This document shows, in pieces, positions 35,803-44,483 of a stretch of DNA of 64,000 nt. A program made the position numbers and the translations under genes. Position 1 is the first letter of the stretch, and every line of letters begins with the position of its first letter. The stretch comes from CAISCU01 sp943361925 (GTDB lineage Bacteria > Bacteroidota > Bacteroidia > UKL13-3), in assembly GCA_943361925.1 (NCBI GenBank), contig CALRIT020000005.1, positions 62,001 through 126,000 on the forward strand, given 5' to 3'. The notes under the pieces are model-generated. The model did no database searches and was not told the DNA's origin. It saw only the letters and a program-made list of their open reading frames with translations.

Positions 35803-36467
35803 TTATTTAGGATAGAACTAAAAAATTTGGATATTATTTGAGAAAATTTTGCAGGTGAAGCAATGAATCAAAAATAACGAAGAGTTATTGGAATTTATTA
35901 GTTAAATCCCATTAAAATTTAATTGAAAAATAGATTTGTGTGAAGATGTTAATTGGCTGAATCAGTTTTCAATGAGAACGTCGAGTAAATTTTATCCAAG
36001 TAGTTAAAAATAACGAAACTCAACTATTCTGAAATTTCTTAGCAGATAAATGGAGAATCCGCTTGTTTACCTTAAGTAGTTTTTTTATAAATCCGTATAT
36101 GAATTGAGATTTATTTTCAAAAAACATTTTGTAATTTAATTGCTCTATTCAATGAAATTAATGACCCTGAAGGTGGTCACATGTTTATAGAAAAATGCTC
36201 GAAATGTATTCCCCTGAGCTCTCCACCACGCGGACCGAAGGTCCGCGTGGTGGAGAGCTCAGGGGATCTTTTCCCGTATTTTATTTTCTATAATCATGTC
36301 ATCCATTCTGGATTTTAACAACTTGCTAAAAGAAACATCATACTACTCAAAATCCATTTTTGTGTTTTTTTTGATTTCAACTATTTAAAGTTTCGCTAAT
36401 TTTTTTTGGTAATGAAGGGGATAATCGCATAAAATTATAAACCATATATCAAACAAGAGTTTATTCT
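35803..36467. other. non-coding gap containing a large GC-rich palindrome
   Basis: A 665-base spacer without a credible gene. A 35-codon minus-strand ORF (36020-36127) has no support. The notable element is the palindrome at 36162-36313, listed separately. The rest is AT-rich. Confidence 0.65.
36162..36313. repeat. large interrupted palindrome, possibly mobile repeat
   Basis: Core: a perfect 26-bp inverted repeat, 36211-36236 and 36240-36265, with a 3-nt loop. Each arm is 19/26 G+C in an AT-rich region; arm ends are CCCCTGAGCT and CACGCGGACC. Outer arms 36179-36194 and 36284-36299 match at 15 of 16 positions (ACATG-x-TTATAGAAAA). Short hairpins flank it on each side: TGACC/GGTCA at 36162-36179 and ATCC/GGAT at 36301-36313. 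The fourfold layout resembles the ends of REP/MITE-like repeats. There is no open reading frame. Confidence 0.7.
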
Positions 36468-37862
36468 TTATTTGAATGCTGGAAGTATATAAGTTTTAAT
36501 CAACTCATCGCTGTATGATTGAGAATTGTAGTTTCCTCCCGTGGTAACAATCACCATATTTAATTCTTTAAAAATATAGATTTTTTGTCCGCCATTACCT
36601 TGTGCCGCAAAGCTGAAATACTTTTTCCCATTTGATTCCAGGTATTTGTTCCACCATAAATAACCATAATCAACACCTTGTACAATAGAATGCTTTTTCA
36701 AGGATAAATTGACCCAGTTTTCTGAAATAATTTGTTTGTTTTTCCATCTTCCAATGTTTAGATACAATAGTCCCAGTTTAGCCAAGTCTCTTGAAGTTAG
36801 GTAAGCCTGACAGAAGGTCTCAACACTTGATTTATCGGGTTTAAAATTCCAGACAAAATTTGAAATCCCAAGGGGCTTAAACAGATTTTCTTTAGCGAAA
36901 TCAGGTAATGTTTGTTTCGTTGATTTTTCAATAATTCTACCCAATGTAATTGGATTTCCCGAGCAATACATTCCCTTTCCTCCGGCACTGTCAATCATAG
37001 GTAAGTCTAATGTAAATTTCACCCAATCTTCAGAATTGTTCATAGTTGTTTCATTGCCTACAGAATTAGGATTGCTCACATCGCAATCAAGTCCACTTTC
37101 ATTTGTAAGCAGGTTTTCAATGGTAATTTTTTCTTTTGCTTTTGATGGGTTCTGTATCGAATACTCTGGGAAAAATGAAAGCACAGTTTCATTTTTACTT
37201 TTTATATAACCTTTATCAATTGCAATTCCTGTAAGAGCCGAAACAATGCTTTTGGTTGCAGAGCGCAGCTCATGTACTTTGTTTTTGTTGTGTTCGTAAA
37301 AGTATTCTTCAAATACCAGTTTGTTGTCTTTGATAATTAAAATGCTATGGGTATTTGGGTAATTTCCTGCTACAATTTTATTCATCATTTCATCAACTAA
37401 TAACTTATTTAAGCCAGCCTTTTCTATATCTCCGGTGCTTAAACCATCATTGTCGTTTTTTGGGATTTGATAAGTGTAATGAAATGGATTATGATTGGTA
37501 ATTCTGGGATACCACATTTCTAAAGATAATTCTACTTTAGTGCTAAGCAGATTAAAACTATCATTGTTTACTATATATCCGGCAATTTTATTTTGTTTGT
37601 TCCTGAAAAAACTGATTTTTTCATTTGACATATTTAAGAACAAGTCCTTTTCAAATGGAGTAAGTTTATATTTACTTTCATTGATGATGGCATACAAAAT
37701 TGTGTCTTTAGGAGAAGCAGCAATTGTAAGAGTAGAATTATTCAAATACTGATAGATGCCATTGTATTCCTTTAATTGATGGTAGTTAATTTTAAACGCT
37801 ACCTGAGCCTGACATAGGCAGTTTAGAAGTATCAATATAGAAAGTAAAAAAACTCTTTTCAT
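36468..37862 (-). CDS. exported beta-lactamase-class-C-like serine hydrolase
   Basis: 464 residues. Signal peptide MKRVFLLSILILLNCLCQAQ. Serine hydrolase of the beta-lactamase/transpeptidase-like family. The SxxK motif is in LRSATKSIVSALTGIA, and the Y-x-[SN]-like site is MYCSGNPITLG. An HxG-like triad is unclear (the KLNMVIVTTGGNY region occupies this place). An N-terminal ~130-residue extension precedes the catalytic domain. It could be an esterase or D-aminopeptidase. The ATG at 37862 begins the signal peptide; the upstream ORF start at 37880 adds six residues. Confidence 0.85.
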   Translation of the reverse strand: MKRVFLLSILILLNCLCQAQVAFKINYHQLKEYNGIYQYLNNSTLTIAASPKDTILYAIINESKYKLTPFEKDLFLNMSNEKISFFRNKQNKIAGYIVNNDSFNLLSTKVELSLEMWYPRITNHNPFHYTYQIPKNDNDGLSTGDIEKAGLNKLLVDEMMNKIVAGNYPNTHSILIIKDNKLVFEEYFYEHNKNKVHELRSATKSIVSALTGIAIDKGYIKSKNETVLSFFPEYSIQNPSKAKEKITIENLLTNESGLDCDVSNPNSVGNETTMNNSEDWVKFTLDLPMIDSAGGKGMYCSGNPITLGRIIEKSTKQTLPDFAKENLFKPLGISNFVWNFKPDKSSVETFCQAYLTSRDLAKLGLLYLNIGRWKNKQIISENWVNLSLKKHSIVQGVDYGYLWWNKYLESNGKKYFSFAAQGNGGQKIYIFKELNMVIVTTGGNYNSQSYSDELIKTYILPAFK

Positions 37863-38039
37863 GGCTGATTTTGATATCATTCATAAATTAAACATTTTAA
37901 TTTAAAACTTAAAATAATTCTAGTTTAGTAAAATGATTTTTCTTTTTTTATAATTTAACTAAGTCAAAATTCGCGTCAATAAACTAAATAGTTAAAGCAA
38001 CTTTGAATTACTAAATCATCAAATTGTAATTTTTATATG

Positions 38040-39305
38040 TTAAACTATCATACCGGCAGCAATAGTTTCATTGGTAATTTCATCTATTAAAATTAAACTT
38101 CCGGTATTTCGGTTTTTTCTATAAGCATCAAAAAATAGTGGCTTTGTAGTTCTTATTTTGGCTCTAAAAATATCATTGGCATTTATCTCTTTATCTTCTT
38201 CATTTCTGCTAATGGTATTGATATCTAATTTATAAATAATCTCTTTAAATATTGCTCTTACATTATTTGTTGTGTGCTGTAATAAATATTTATTTGATAT
38301 GTTTAAGGGACTCTGGTTCAACCAGCAAAACATCACTTCCAGGTCTTGAGATTGCTGTGGTTGGTTATTTTGTTTTACCAAAATATCTCCTCTGCTAATA
38401 TCAATATCATCATGTAAAGTCATTGAAACAGACATTGGAGGAAATGCTTCTTTTATTTCAGTTTCACCATAATAAATTGATTTAATTTTACTTTTTAAAC
38501 CAGAAGGCATAACCAGTACTTCTTCGCCGGTTCTAAATACTCCACCATCAATTCGGCCAGCATAAGATCTAAAATCATGGTATTCCTTGGTATGAGGACG
38601 AATGATTGTTTGAATTGGAAATCGTGGGTCTAAATGATTTTGGTCAGAACCAATATGTAAATTTTCAAGCGTGTATAAAAGTGTTGAGCCCTCATACCAC
38701 TGCATATGATTAGAACGGTTTACAACATTGTCTCCATTTAATGCACTAATTGGAATAAATCTGATATCCTTTACATCAAATTTTGAGGCAAAATTCTTGT
38801 AGGATTTAACAATATCATCAAAAACCTTTTCATCATAATTTACCAAATCCATTTTGTTTACACAAACAATTAAATGTGGAATCTGTAACAATGAAGCTAT
38901 AAAACTATGTCTTAATGTTTGTTCAATCACTCCTTTTCTGGCATCAATTAATATTAATGCAGCATTAGCTGTAGATGCACCAGTTACCATATTTCGGGTA
39001 TATTGTAAGTGACCGGGTGTATCTGCAATTATGAATTTTCTTTTGGGTGTGGCAAAATACCTATATGCAACTTCAATGGTAATTCCTTGTTCTCTTTCAT
39101 CTTTTAATCCATCTGTTAAAAGCGATAAATCAATATGATCAAGTCCTTTTCTATTTGATATTTTTGATATCGCTTCTAATTGGTCTAAGAAGATTGATTT
39201 TGAGTCATACAATAACCTTCCAATAAGTGTACTTTTTCCATCATCTACACTTCCTGCTGTAGTAAAACGCAGTAATTCCATGTTTAAATATGATTCGTTA
39301 CTCAT
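38040..39305 (-). CDS. cysN: sulfate adenylyltransferase subunit 1 (GTPase)
   Basis: 421 residues. CysN is the GTPase subunit of ATP sulfurylase and drives APS formation by CysD. G-motifs are intact: GSVDDGKSTLIGRLL (G1), ADTPGHLQYTRNM (G3) and VCVNKMDLV (G4), followed by the EF-Tu-like beta-barrel domains. This is the short form without a fused APS kinase. It lies 11 nt after cysD in a sulfur-activation operon and is transcribed with it. Confidence 0.95.
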   Translation of the reverse strand: MSNESYLNMELLRFTTAGSVDDGKSTLIGRLLYDSKSIFLDQLEAISKISNRKGLDHIDLSLLTDGLKDEREQGITIEVAYRYFATPKRKFIIADTPGHLQYTRNMVTGASTANAALILIDARKGVIEQTLRHSFIASLLQIPHLIVCVNKMDLVNYDEKVFDDIVKSYKNFASKFDVKDIRFIPISALNGDNVVNRSNHMQWYEGSTLLYTLENLHIGSDQNHLDPRFPIQTIIRPHTKEYHDFRSYAGRIDGGVFRTGEEVLVMPSGLKSKIKSIYYGETEIKEAFPPMSVSMTLHDDIDISRGDILVKQNNQPQQSQDLEVMFCWLNQSPLNISNKYLLQHTTNNVRAIFKEIIYKLDINTISRNEEDKEINANDIFRAKIRTTKPLFFDAYRKNRNTGSLILIDEITNETIAAGMIV

Positions 39306-39316
39306 ACTGTGTTTTA

Positions 39317-40222
39317 TTAAAAATATCCTTGTTTTTTTCTGTCTTCCATGCTCGATTCCGACCTTTTATCGTCTTCCCGATTTCCTCTTTCAGTTAATCT
39401 TGAACTTGCTACTTCCAAAATAATTTCCTCTAAACTTGAAGCTGTAGATTCAATTGCTCCGGTAATTGTCATGTCACCACATGTTCTATATCTAACTATT
39501 TTTTTCTCTAGTTTCTCTTCATTTTTTAGTGTGATATAAGGTGAATTTGAAAGTAAACTTCCATTTCTTTCAAATACTTCTCTTTCATGCGAAAAATACA
39601 AACTAGGCAGGCTAATCTTTTCAGCTAAAATATATTGCCAAACATCCATTTCTGTCCAATTACTAATCGGAAAAACCCGAAAGTGTTCATCAGTTTGTTT
39701 TTTACCATTAAAGATGTTCCATAGTTCAGGCCTTTGGTTTTTGGGATTCCATTGTCCAAACTCATCTCTGTGAGAAAATATTCTTTCTTTTGCCCTTGCT
39801 TTTTCTTCATCTCTTCGTGCTCCACCTAAACATGCATCGAATTTGTATTCACTAATAGAATCAAGCAGGGTTGTAGTTTGAAGTATATTTCTACTTGCAT
39901 TTGCTCCTTTTTCTTCTTTTGTTCTGCCGGTATCAATTGACTTTTGTACCGATGCAACAATGAGTTTAGCATCCAATTCCTTGGCCAACCAATCTCTGTA
40001 ATTTATTGTTTCCGGAAAATTGTGTCCGGTATCAATATGCAGCAATGGAAAGGGAATTTTAGCAGGCCAAAAAGCTTTTTTAGTTAAATGTGTTATAACA
40101 ATACTGTCTTTTCCACCTGAAAAAAGAATAACGGGGTTTTCAAACTGAGCAAAAACCTCTCTAATTATAAAAATGGATTCCGATTCTAATTCTTGTAAAT
40201 GTTTTAATAAATAATTATTCAT
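39317..40222 (-). CDS. cysD: sulfate adenylyltransferase subunit 2
   Basis: 301 residues. CysD is the catalytic adenylyl-transferring subunit of ATP sulfurylase (ATP + sulfate to APS + PPi). The PP-loop is in LFSGGKDSIVITHL. CLGGARRDEEKARAKERIFS and FRVFPISNWTEMDVWQYI follow, as expected. ATG chosen at 40222, overlapping the end of cysC by 8 bp; the longer ORF start at 40276 would add 18 residues inside cysC. It has the expected neighbours cysC and cysN. Confidence 0.95.
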   Translation of the reverse strand: MNNYLLKHLQELESESIFIIREVFAQFENPVILFSGGKDSIVITHLTKKAFWPAKIPFPLLHIDTGHNFPETINYRDWLAKELDAKLIVASVQKSIDTGRTKEEKGANASRNILQTTTLLDSISEYKFDACLGGARRDEEKARAKERIFSHRDEFGQWNPKNQRPELWNIFNGKKQTDEHFRVFPISNWTEMDVWQYILAEKISLPSLYFSHEREVFERNGSLLSNSPYITLKNEEKLEKKIVRYRTCGDMTITGAIESTASSLEEIILEVASSRLTERGNREDDKRSESSMEDRKKQGYF

Positions 40223-40820
40223 GTAAAATAATTTTAGGTAATATATATGCCAGAATCTTTTCACAACATTGTTCAATAGATTCCTTATTTGTATGCACTA
40301 TGATGTTAGGATTTGTAGGTGTTTCAAAAGGACTACTTATTCCTGTAAAGTTTGATATTTCGCCCAATCTTGCTTTTTTATAAAGACCTTTTATATCTCT
40401 TGATTCACACACTTCAACTGGACAATCAACAAAAACCTCAACAAAATTTTCAGCACCGATACAATGTTTTGCAAGGTTTCTATCTTTTTCATAGGGGGAA
40501 ATAAATGCAGAAAGAACAATAGTTCCAGCTTCCAATAATAGTTTTGAAACCTCTGCAACTCTTCTAATATTTTCTGTTCTATCATTTTCAGAAAATGATA
40601 AATCACTGTTGAGGCCATTTCTAACATTATCTCCATCTAAAATGTAGGTTCGAAAATTCAATTTGAATAGGCGAGTTTCAATTTCATTTGCAATTGTAGA
40701 TTTACCAGAGCCCGATAATCCACTAAACCAAACAACAATTGAATTGTGCTTATTCAACTTGATTCTGTCATTTTTGGTTATGGAATATTCTTGTTTTGTT
40801 AGATGTAATTTTTCGCTCAT
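40215..40820 (-). CDS. cysC: adenylylsulfate (APS) kinase
   Basis: 201 residues. CysC phosphorylates APS to PAPS. P-loop GLSGSGKS at 34-41, LDGDNVRNGLNSDLSFS with the substrate-binding Asp/Asn/Arg, FISPYEKDR, and the lid VCESRDIKGLYKKARLGEI (split). All motifs are complete, so it should be active. The start shares the ATGA overlap with the end of the SLC13 permease and the 3' end overlaps cysD, indicating one operon. Confidence 0.95.
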   Translation of the reverse strand: MSEKLHLTKQEYSITKNDRIKLNKHNSIVVWFSGLSGSGKSTIANEIETRLFKLNFRTYILDGDNVRNGLNSDLSFSENDRTENIRRVAEVSKLLLEAGTIVLSAFISPYEKDRNLAKHCIGAENFVEVFVDCPVEVCESRDIKGLYKKARLGEISNFTGISSPFETPTNPNIIVHTNKESIEQCCEKILAYILPKIILHE

Positions 40821-42574
40821 AGGTAGTAATATATTATCCAGCTCAATGAAAGACCTGAGTAAATGATGGTAAGTGGAATTCCAAGTTTGAAGTAATCCCT
40901 GAATTTATAATTCCCCGGACCATAAACCATTAAATTGGTTTGGTATGCAATTGGTGTTAAAAAGCAACAAGATGCACCAAATGAAATTGTTAAGAAAATT
41001 GCACTAGTGTTTATGTTTAATAAGGGGATAAATGAAAATGCAATAGGGAACATAATTGCAACAGCTGCTGTATTTGTAATAAATGAGGTTATAATTAATG
41101 TAATAATATATAATAGAATTATTCCCCAAATCGGGTTTTTTACATCAATAATTTGAGGAATAATATTACTTAAATTATTTGAAAAATTCGAATTTGTTAA
41201 GGCCTCACTTATTGAAATTGATGATCCAAGAATTATTAGTAGATCAAGGCTTACTTGCTTTTTTATATGTTCAAAACTGGTTAAATTTAATGCATAAAGC
41301 AGACAAATTAATAGCAGTAGAAATATGAAGAAAGTTATTTTTCCAAAGATTAATAAACTTACTAAAATTAAAAGCCCAATTGGTGCAATGAATGATTTAT
41401 TTCTTGATGGTTTGTTGATTTTATTTAAGAATGAAATTAGATAGAAATTTTTATCAAAATTATTTTTTAAAGCAAAATTTTTGCCAACTGTTAACATCAA
41501 TAAATCACCTTTATCAAGTTCTATTTCTCCAATTTTACCTCTAACTCGTTCACCATTTCTATGAATAGCAATTACAGCAGCATCGTATTTATTTCGAAAT
41601 TGAAAGTCCTTCAAACTTTTACCTACTAATTCTGAGTTTGATGGAATAACTATTTCCACAATTTCAAGTCCATTTGAATTTGTTTGTTTATTTTCTACAG
41701 GAATAGTTAATCCATTTTTTTGATTAATGAGTTTTATTACTTTAGATGTTTCACCGGCAAAAAATAGCCTATCTCCTCCAATCAATGTTTCATTGGGTTC
41801 AACTGGACTAATTATCTTTGATTGTCTTAATATTTCGATTAAGAATATTCCATCTAGATTTCTAAGACTTGCTTCTTCAATAGTTTTACCAATTAAAAGT
41901 GAGTTATGTTCTAATTCAGTTTCAACAATATATTCTTTTATATTTTGCTGGGCTTCTGAAATAATATCTTTGTTTTTAGGCAGGAATGTATATCCAATTC
42001 CGGCAATAAATATTACCCCTGAAATTGTAACCAAAAGTCCAGGTATAAAATAATCATAAGTACTTAAAGGTGTTAGTCCTTTTGATACAATCAACCCATT
42101 CAAAACTAAGTTTGTAGAAGTTCCTATAACAGTTATCATACCTCCTAGGACAGTCATATATGATAATGGAATAAGGACCAATGACGGAGCTATATTTTTC
42201 TTTTTTGCCCAATTGTATACATAAGGTAAAAGAAACGCAACAATAGGTGTATTGTTTATAACTGAAGAAATGCATCCAACTCCAATTCCTACTCTAAATA
42301 AAAAGTTTCTTGGGTTGTTGGCACTATTTAAATACTTACCAAAAATGTTTAAAAAATTAAAATGCTCATTTATTACTGATGTGATGATAATCAGTAAAAA
42401 AATTATAATTATTGACTCATTTACAAAACCTGTTAAATACTTTTGTGGAGTAATTATACCAAATGCCATCAAGAAAATTGCAGCGCCACCAAATATTAAA
42501 CTAGGTTTCCATTTATCAATAATTAGAAGTATAATCATTGAAATGAATACAATAGATATAATAATTGTTTCCAT
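40817..42574 (-). CDS. SLC13-family (sulfate) permease with two TrkA_C domains
   Basis: 585 residues. Two halves of SLC13/DASS membrane helices flank a cytoplasmic insert with two TrkA_C (RCK-like) domains. The first is LLIGKTIEEASLRNLDGIF-like and the second SELVGKSLKDFQFRNKYD. Transport signatures include NNTPIVAFLLPYVYNW and SNT/NTAAVAIMFPIAF. This layout is used by sulfate importers in Bacteroidota sulfur clusters. Context (cysQ, cysC, cysD, cysN) supports sulfate as substrate, but that is inferred. The ATG at 42574 was chosen over 42595, which would overlap cysQ. Confidence 0.87.
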   Translation of the reverse strand: METIIISIVFISMIILLIIDKWKPSLIFGGAAIFLMAFGIITPQKYLTGFVNESIIIIFLLIIITSVINEHFNFLNIFGKYLNSANNPRNFLFRVGIGVGCISSVINNTPIVAFLLPYVYNWAKKKNIAPSLVLIPLSYMTVLGGMITVIGTSTNLVLNGLIVSKGLTPLSTYDYFIPGLLVTISGVIFIAGIGYTFLPKNKDIISEAQQNIKEYIVETELEHNSLLIGKTIEEASLRNLDGIFLIEILRQSKIISPVEPNETLIGGDRLFFAGETSKVIKLINQKNGLTIPVENKQTNSNGLEIVEIVIPSNSELVGKSLKDFQFRNKYDAAVIAIHRNGERVRGKIGEIELDKGDLLMLTVGKNFALKNNFDKNFYLISFLNKINKPSRNKSFIAPIGLLILVSLLIFGKITFFIFLLLLICLLYALNLTSFEHIKKQVSLDLLIILGSSISISEALTNSNFSNNLSNIIPQIIDVKNPIWGIILLYIITLIITSFITNTAAVAIMFPIAFSFIPLLNINTSAIFLTISFGASCCFLTPIAYQTNLMVYGPGNYKFRDYFKLGIPLTIIYSGLSLSWIIYYYL

Positions 42575-42584
42575 TCTCAAAAAA

Positions 42585-43367
42585 TTAAGCTTCAACTATA
42601 AAAGCCGGATTCAATAAATCTTCTTTGTTGTAAATCAAAGGCTCTTTGGTTTCAAATTGATAGATTTTGCAACCTGAATTCATTGCAATAATATGGCCTG
42701 CAGCTGTATCCCATTCCATAGTAGGTCCGAATCGAGGGTACAATTGTGCCTCTCCTGTAGCAAGCAAACAAAATTTTAATGAACTGCCAATTGATTTGTA
42801 TTCAATTGAATTTTGTTCTTTTATAAATTGATGTAGTTTTAATTCATCCTCCTGATTGCTATGAGATAAACTTTTTACGATGGTATATGGATTGTTATTT
42901 TTCTTTGATTCAATTTTGATTTTTGAGGCTAGTATTTCAACATGGCTTTTTGAAATCGTTGTTATTTCAGATGTGTAAGAATTGTTTGGGGAAGAAGTCC
43001 AGTAAATTTTGTTAAGTGCAGGTGCATAAACAACTCCAAGTTCAGGAATTCCATTGTTAATTAATGCGATGTTAACAGTAAATTGACCATTCTTTTTAAT
43101 AAATTCTTTGGTTCCATCTAATGGGTCAACAAGCCAGTATTTCAACCAATCTTTTCTGATGTGATAAGGGATTTCTTCCTCTTCTGATAAAACAGGGATT
43201 TGAGATTCTTCCAAAACAAGTTTAATGATATCATGACTTTGTTTATCGGCAATTGTTAAAGGTGAATTATCGTGTTTGAGCTCAAATTTTATAATCCCAT
43301 TATAAATTTTCAGGATTTCATTTCCTGCCAGTAAAGCTGCTTTTAAGGCTAGATTCAAGTTCTCCAT
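42585..43367 (-). CDS. cysQ: 3'(2'),5'-bisphosphate nucleotidase CysQ
   Basis: 260 residues of the inositol-monophosphatase superfamily. CysQ removes the 3'-phosphate from PAP (and PAPS), recycling the by-product of sulfotransferase reactions. Metal-site motifs are LSEEEEIPY and WLVDPLDGTKEFIKKNG, followed by EWDTAAGHIIAM. It lies just before the sulfate permease with an 11-nt gap. Its presence with cysC and a sulfotransferase-like gene fits PAPS use. Confidence 0.94.
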   Translation of the reverse strand: MENLNLALKAALLAGNEILKIYNGIIKFELKHDNSPLTIADKQSHDIIKLVLEESQIPVLSEEEEIPYHIRKDWLKYWLVDPLDGTKEFIKKNGQFTVNIALINNGIPELGVVYAPALNKIYWTSSPNNSYTSEITTISKSHVEILASKIKIESKKNNNPYTIVKSLSHSNQEDELKLHQFIKEQNSIEYKSIGSSLKFCLLATGEAQLYPRFGPTMEWDTAAGHIIAMNSGCKIYQFETKEPLIYNKEDLLNPAFIVEA

Positions 43368-43468
43368 TTGTATAATTTTTTAGCCTTATTTTATTCAATA
43401 AGTAGTTTAAATTATGATTCTAATTAATTTGAATTGTTTGTGAATCTTTCGCTTGAAATTCGAAAAAT

Positions 43469-44158
43469 TTAATTTAAAGCAGGGTTTTCAATTAGATAAC
43501 CTAAATCTTTCATCAGATTTTTGTCGAGTTTTGAATTGATTTCATCAATTTTTTCAGAACTAAGTTTGAGCAGATATTCCTTTTCTGTATAAAACTTTAA
43601 TTTTTCTTTGGTAAATGTTTCTGACTCCGATACTTTTTTAATTTCACTCTGAATACCTAATATTTTTGATTTTAGTTTTAGGGGTAATTGATGTTGATTT
43701 TTTAATTGTGTAAGTACATTTTTCGCATCTGTAATTATATCAATATATCTAATAAAACTTATTCTATTGCTTTGTTTACTAAACTCTAACCATTTGGCAT
43801 GAAATAGATTATATTCTTCTATGTAGTGATAATTTACTTCGGGCCATTGACATTTTTTTGCCCAATTTGTATAACTGGTGTACCAGGAATATGGGTCTTT
43901 TGATATAATAATTATGCCTTCTATTTTTGTGTTTGTTTCAAAACTTTGTTCAAATTCCGCAAATGATTTAAATGATAGATTATTTTGGAATTGAGGTTCA
44001 GGGATGAATTGTTTTTCCTCATAAAGACGGAAATGCTTATGTAATGGATTTGTTCTGTCTAGGGAATTTAAGATACTCACATTAAAATTTTGATTCAAAT
44101 GAGCTTCCAATACATTTGTCCCACTTCTTTGTAAACCATAATGTAAGATATTCTTCAT
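43469..44158 (-). CDS. sulfotransferase-like P-loop protein
   Basis: 229 residues. The N-terminus has YGLQRSGTNVLEAHL, a PAPS-phosphosulfate loop-like pattern (GxxRSGT), and the middle has IIISKDPYSWYTSYTNWA, similar to the 3'-phosphate-binding loop. The rest is helical. Located at the head of the PAPS-synthesis operon, it could transfer sulfate to an unknown acceptor. It has no signal peptide. The ATG at 44158 (MKNILHYGLQ) was chosen because the ORF start at 44206 adds residues without support. The family call is moderate. Confidence 0.7.
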   Translation of the reverse strand: MKNILHYGLQRSGTNVLEAHLNQNFNVSILNSLDRTNPLHKHFRLYEEKQFIPEPQFQNNLSFKSFAEFEQSFETNTKIEGIIIISKDPYSWYTSYTNWAKKCQWPEVNYHYIEEYNLFHAKWLEFSKQSNRISFIRYIDIITDAKNVLTQLKNQHQLPLKLKSKILGIQSEIKKVSESETFTKEKLKFYTEKEYLLKLSSEKIDEINSKLDKNLMKDLGYLIENPALN

Positions 44159-44416
44159 GCTTTCTTTTACTTTTAAATCCACGATATTTTCACCAATTCC
44201 AATCAATTAAATTATCCAAATCTTTTAAGGTTTAATTGATTTTTTTTAGGAATTATTGCCTATTTGTAAATTGCGAATTACACCTATGTGACTTGTTCTA
44301 ATATTAAGTTTACAATAACATATTGTTTTATTATTGTTTGTTTGCTAACAAAATCTCATTGTTTTTTAAGTGGAAGCCTTTTTCTCAAAGCCTTTTTTGA
44401 GAATTCAAAACATTAC

Positions 44417-44452
44417 AATATTGGTATGTAAAATTATTCATAATTGGTATGT
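44417..44452 (+). promoter_or_regulatory. paired direct repeat, candidate MocR-family operator
   Basis: ATTGGTATGT occurs at 44420-44429 and again at 44443-44452, a 23-bp period. The 11-mer at 44440-44450 (ATAATTGGTAT) is identical to the reverse complement of the repeat before the regulator at 57627. It lies 32-34 bases upstream of the lipoprotein start and could overlap its promoter. The gap 44159-44483 holds nothing else recognisable apart from a weak hairpin at 44383-44402. Confidence 0.65.
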
Positions 44453-44483
44453 GGTGAGTGATTTACTTATCCTTTAATTTTAC

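Noticed and set aside
36020..36127. 35-codon minus-strand ORF (starts MFFENKSQ)
   Set aside because: Short, with no homology signal or initiation support; it is likely chance in AT-rich DNA.
36211..36265. Treating the 26-bp palindrome as an ordinary terminator
   Set aside because: It lies far from the adjacent gene ends, has no adjoining T-run and continues into outer arms, so it is listed as a repeat instead.
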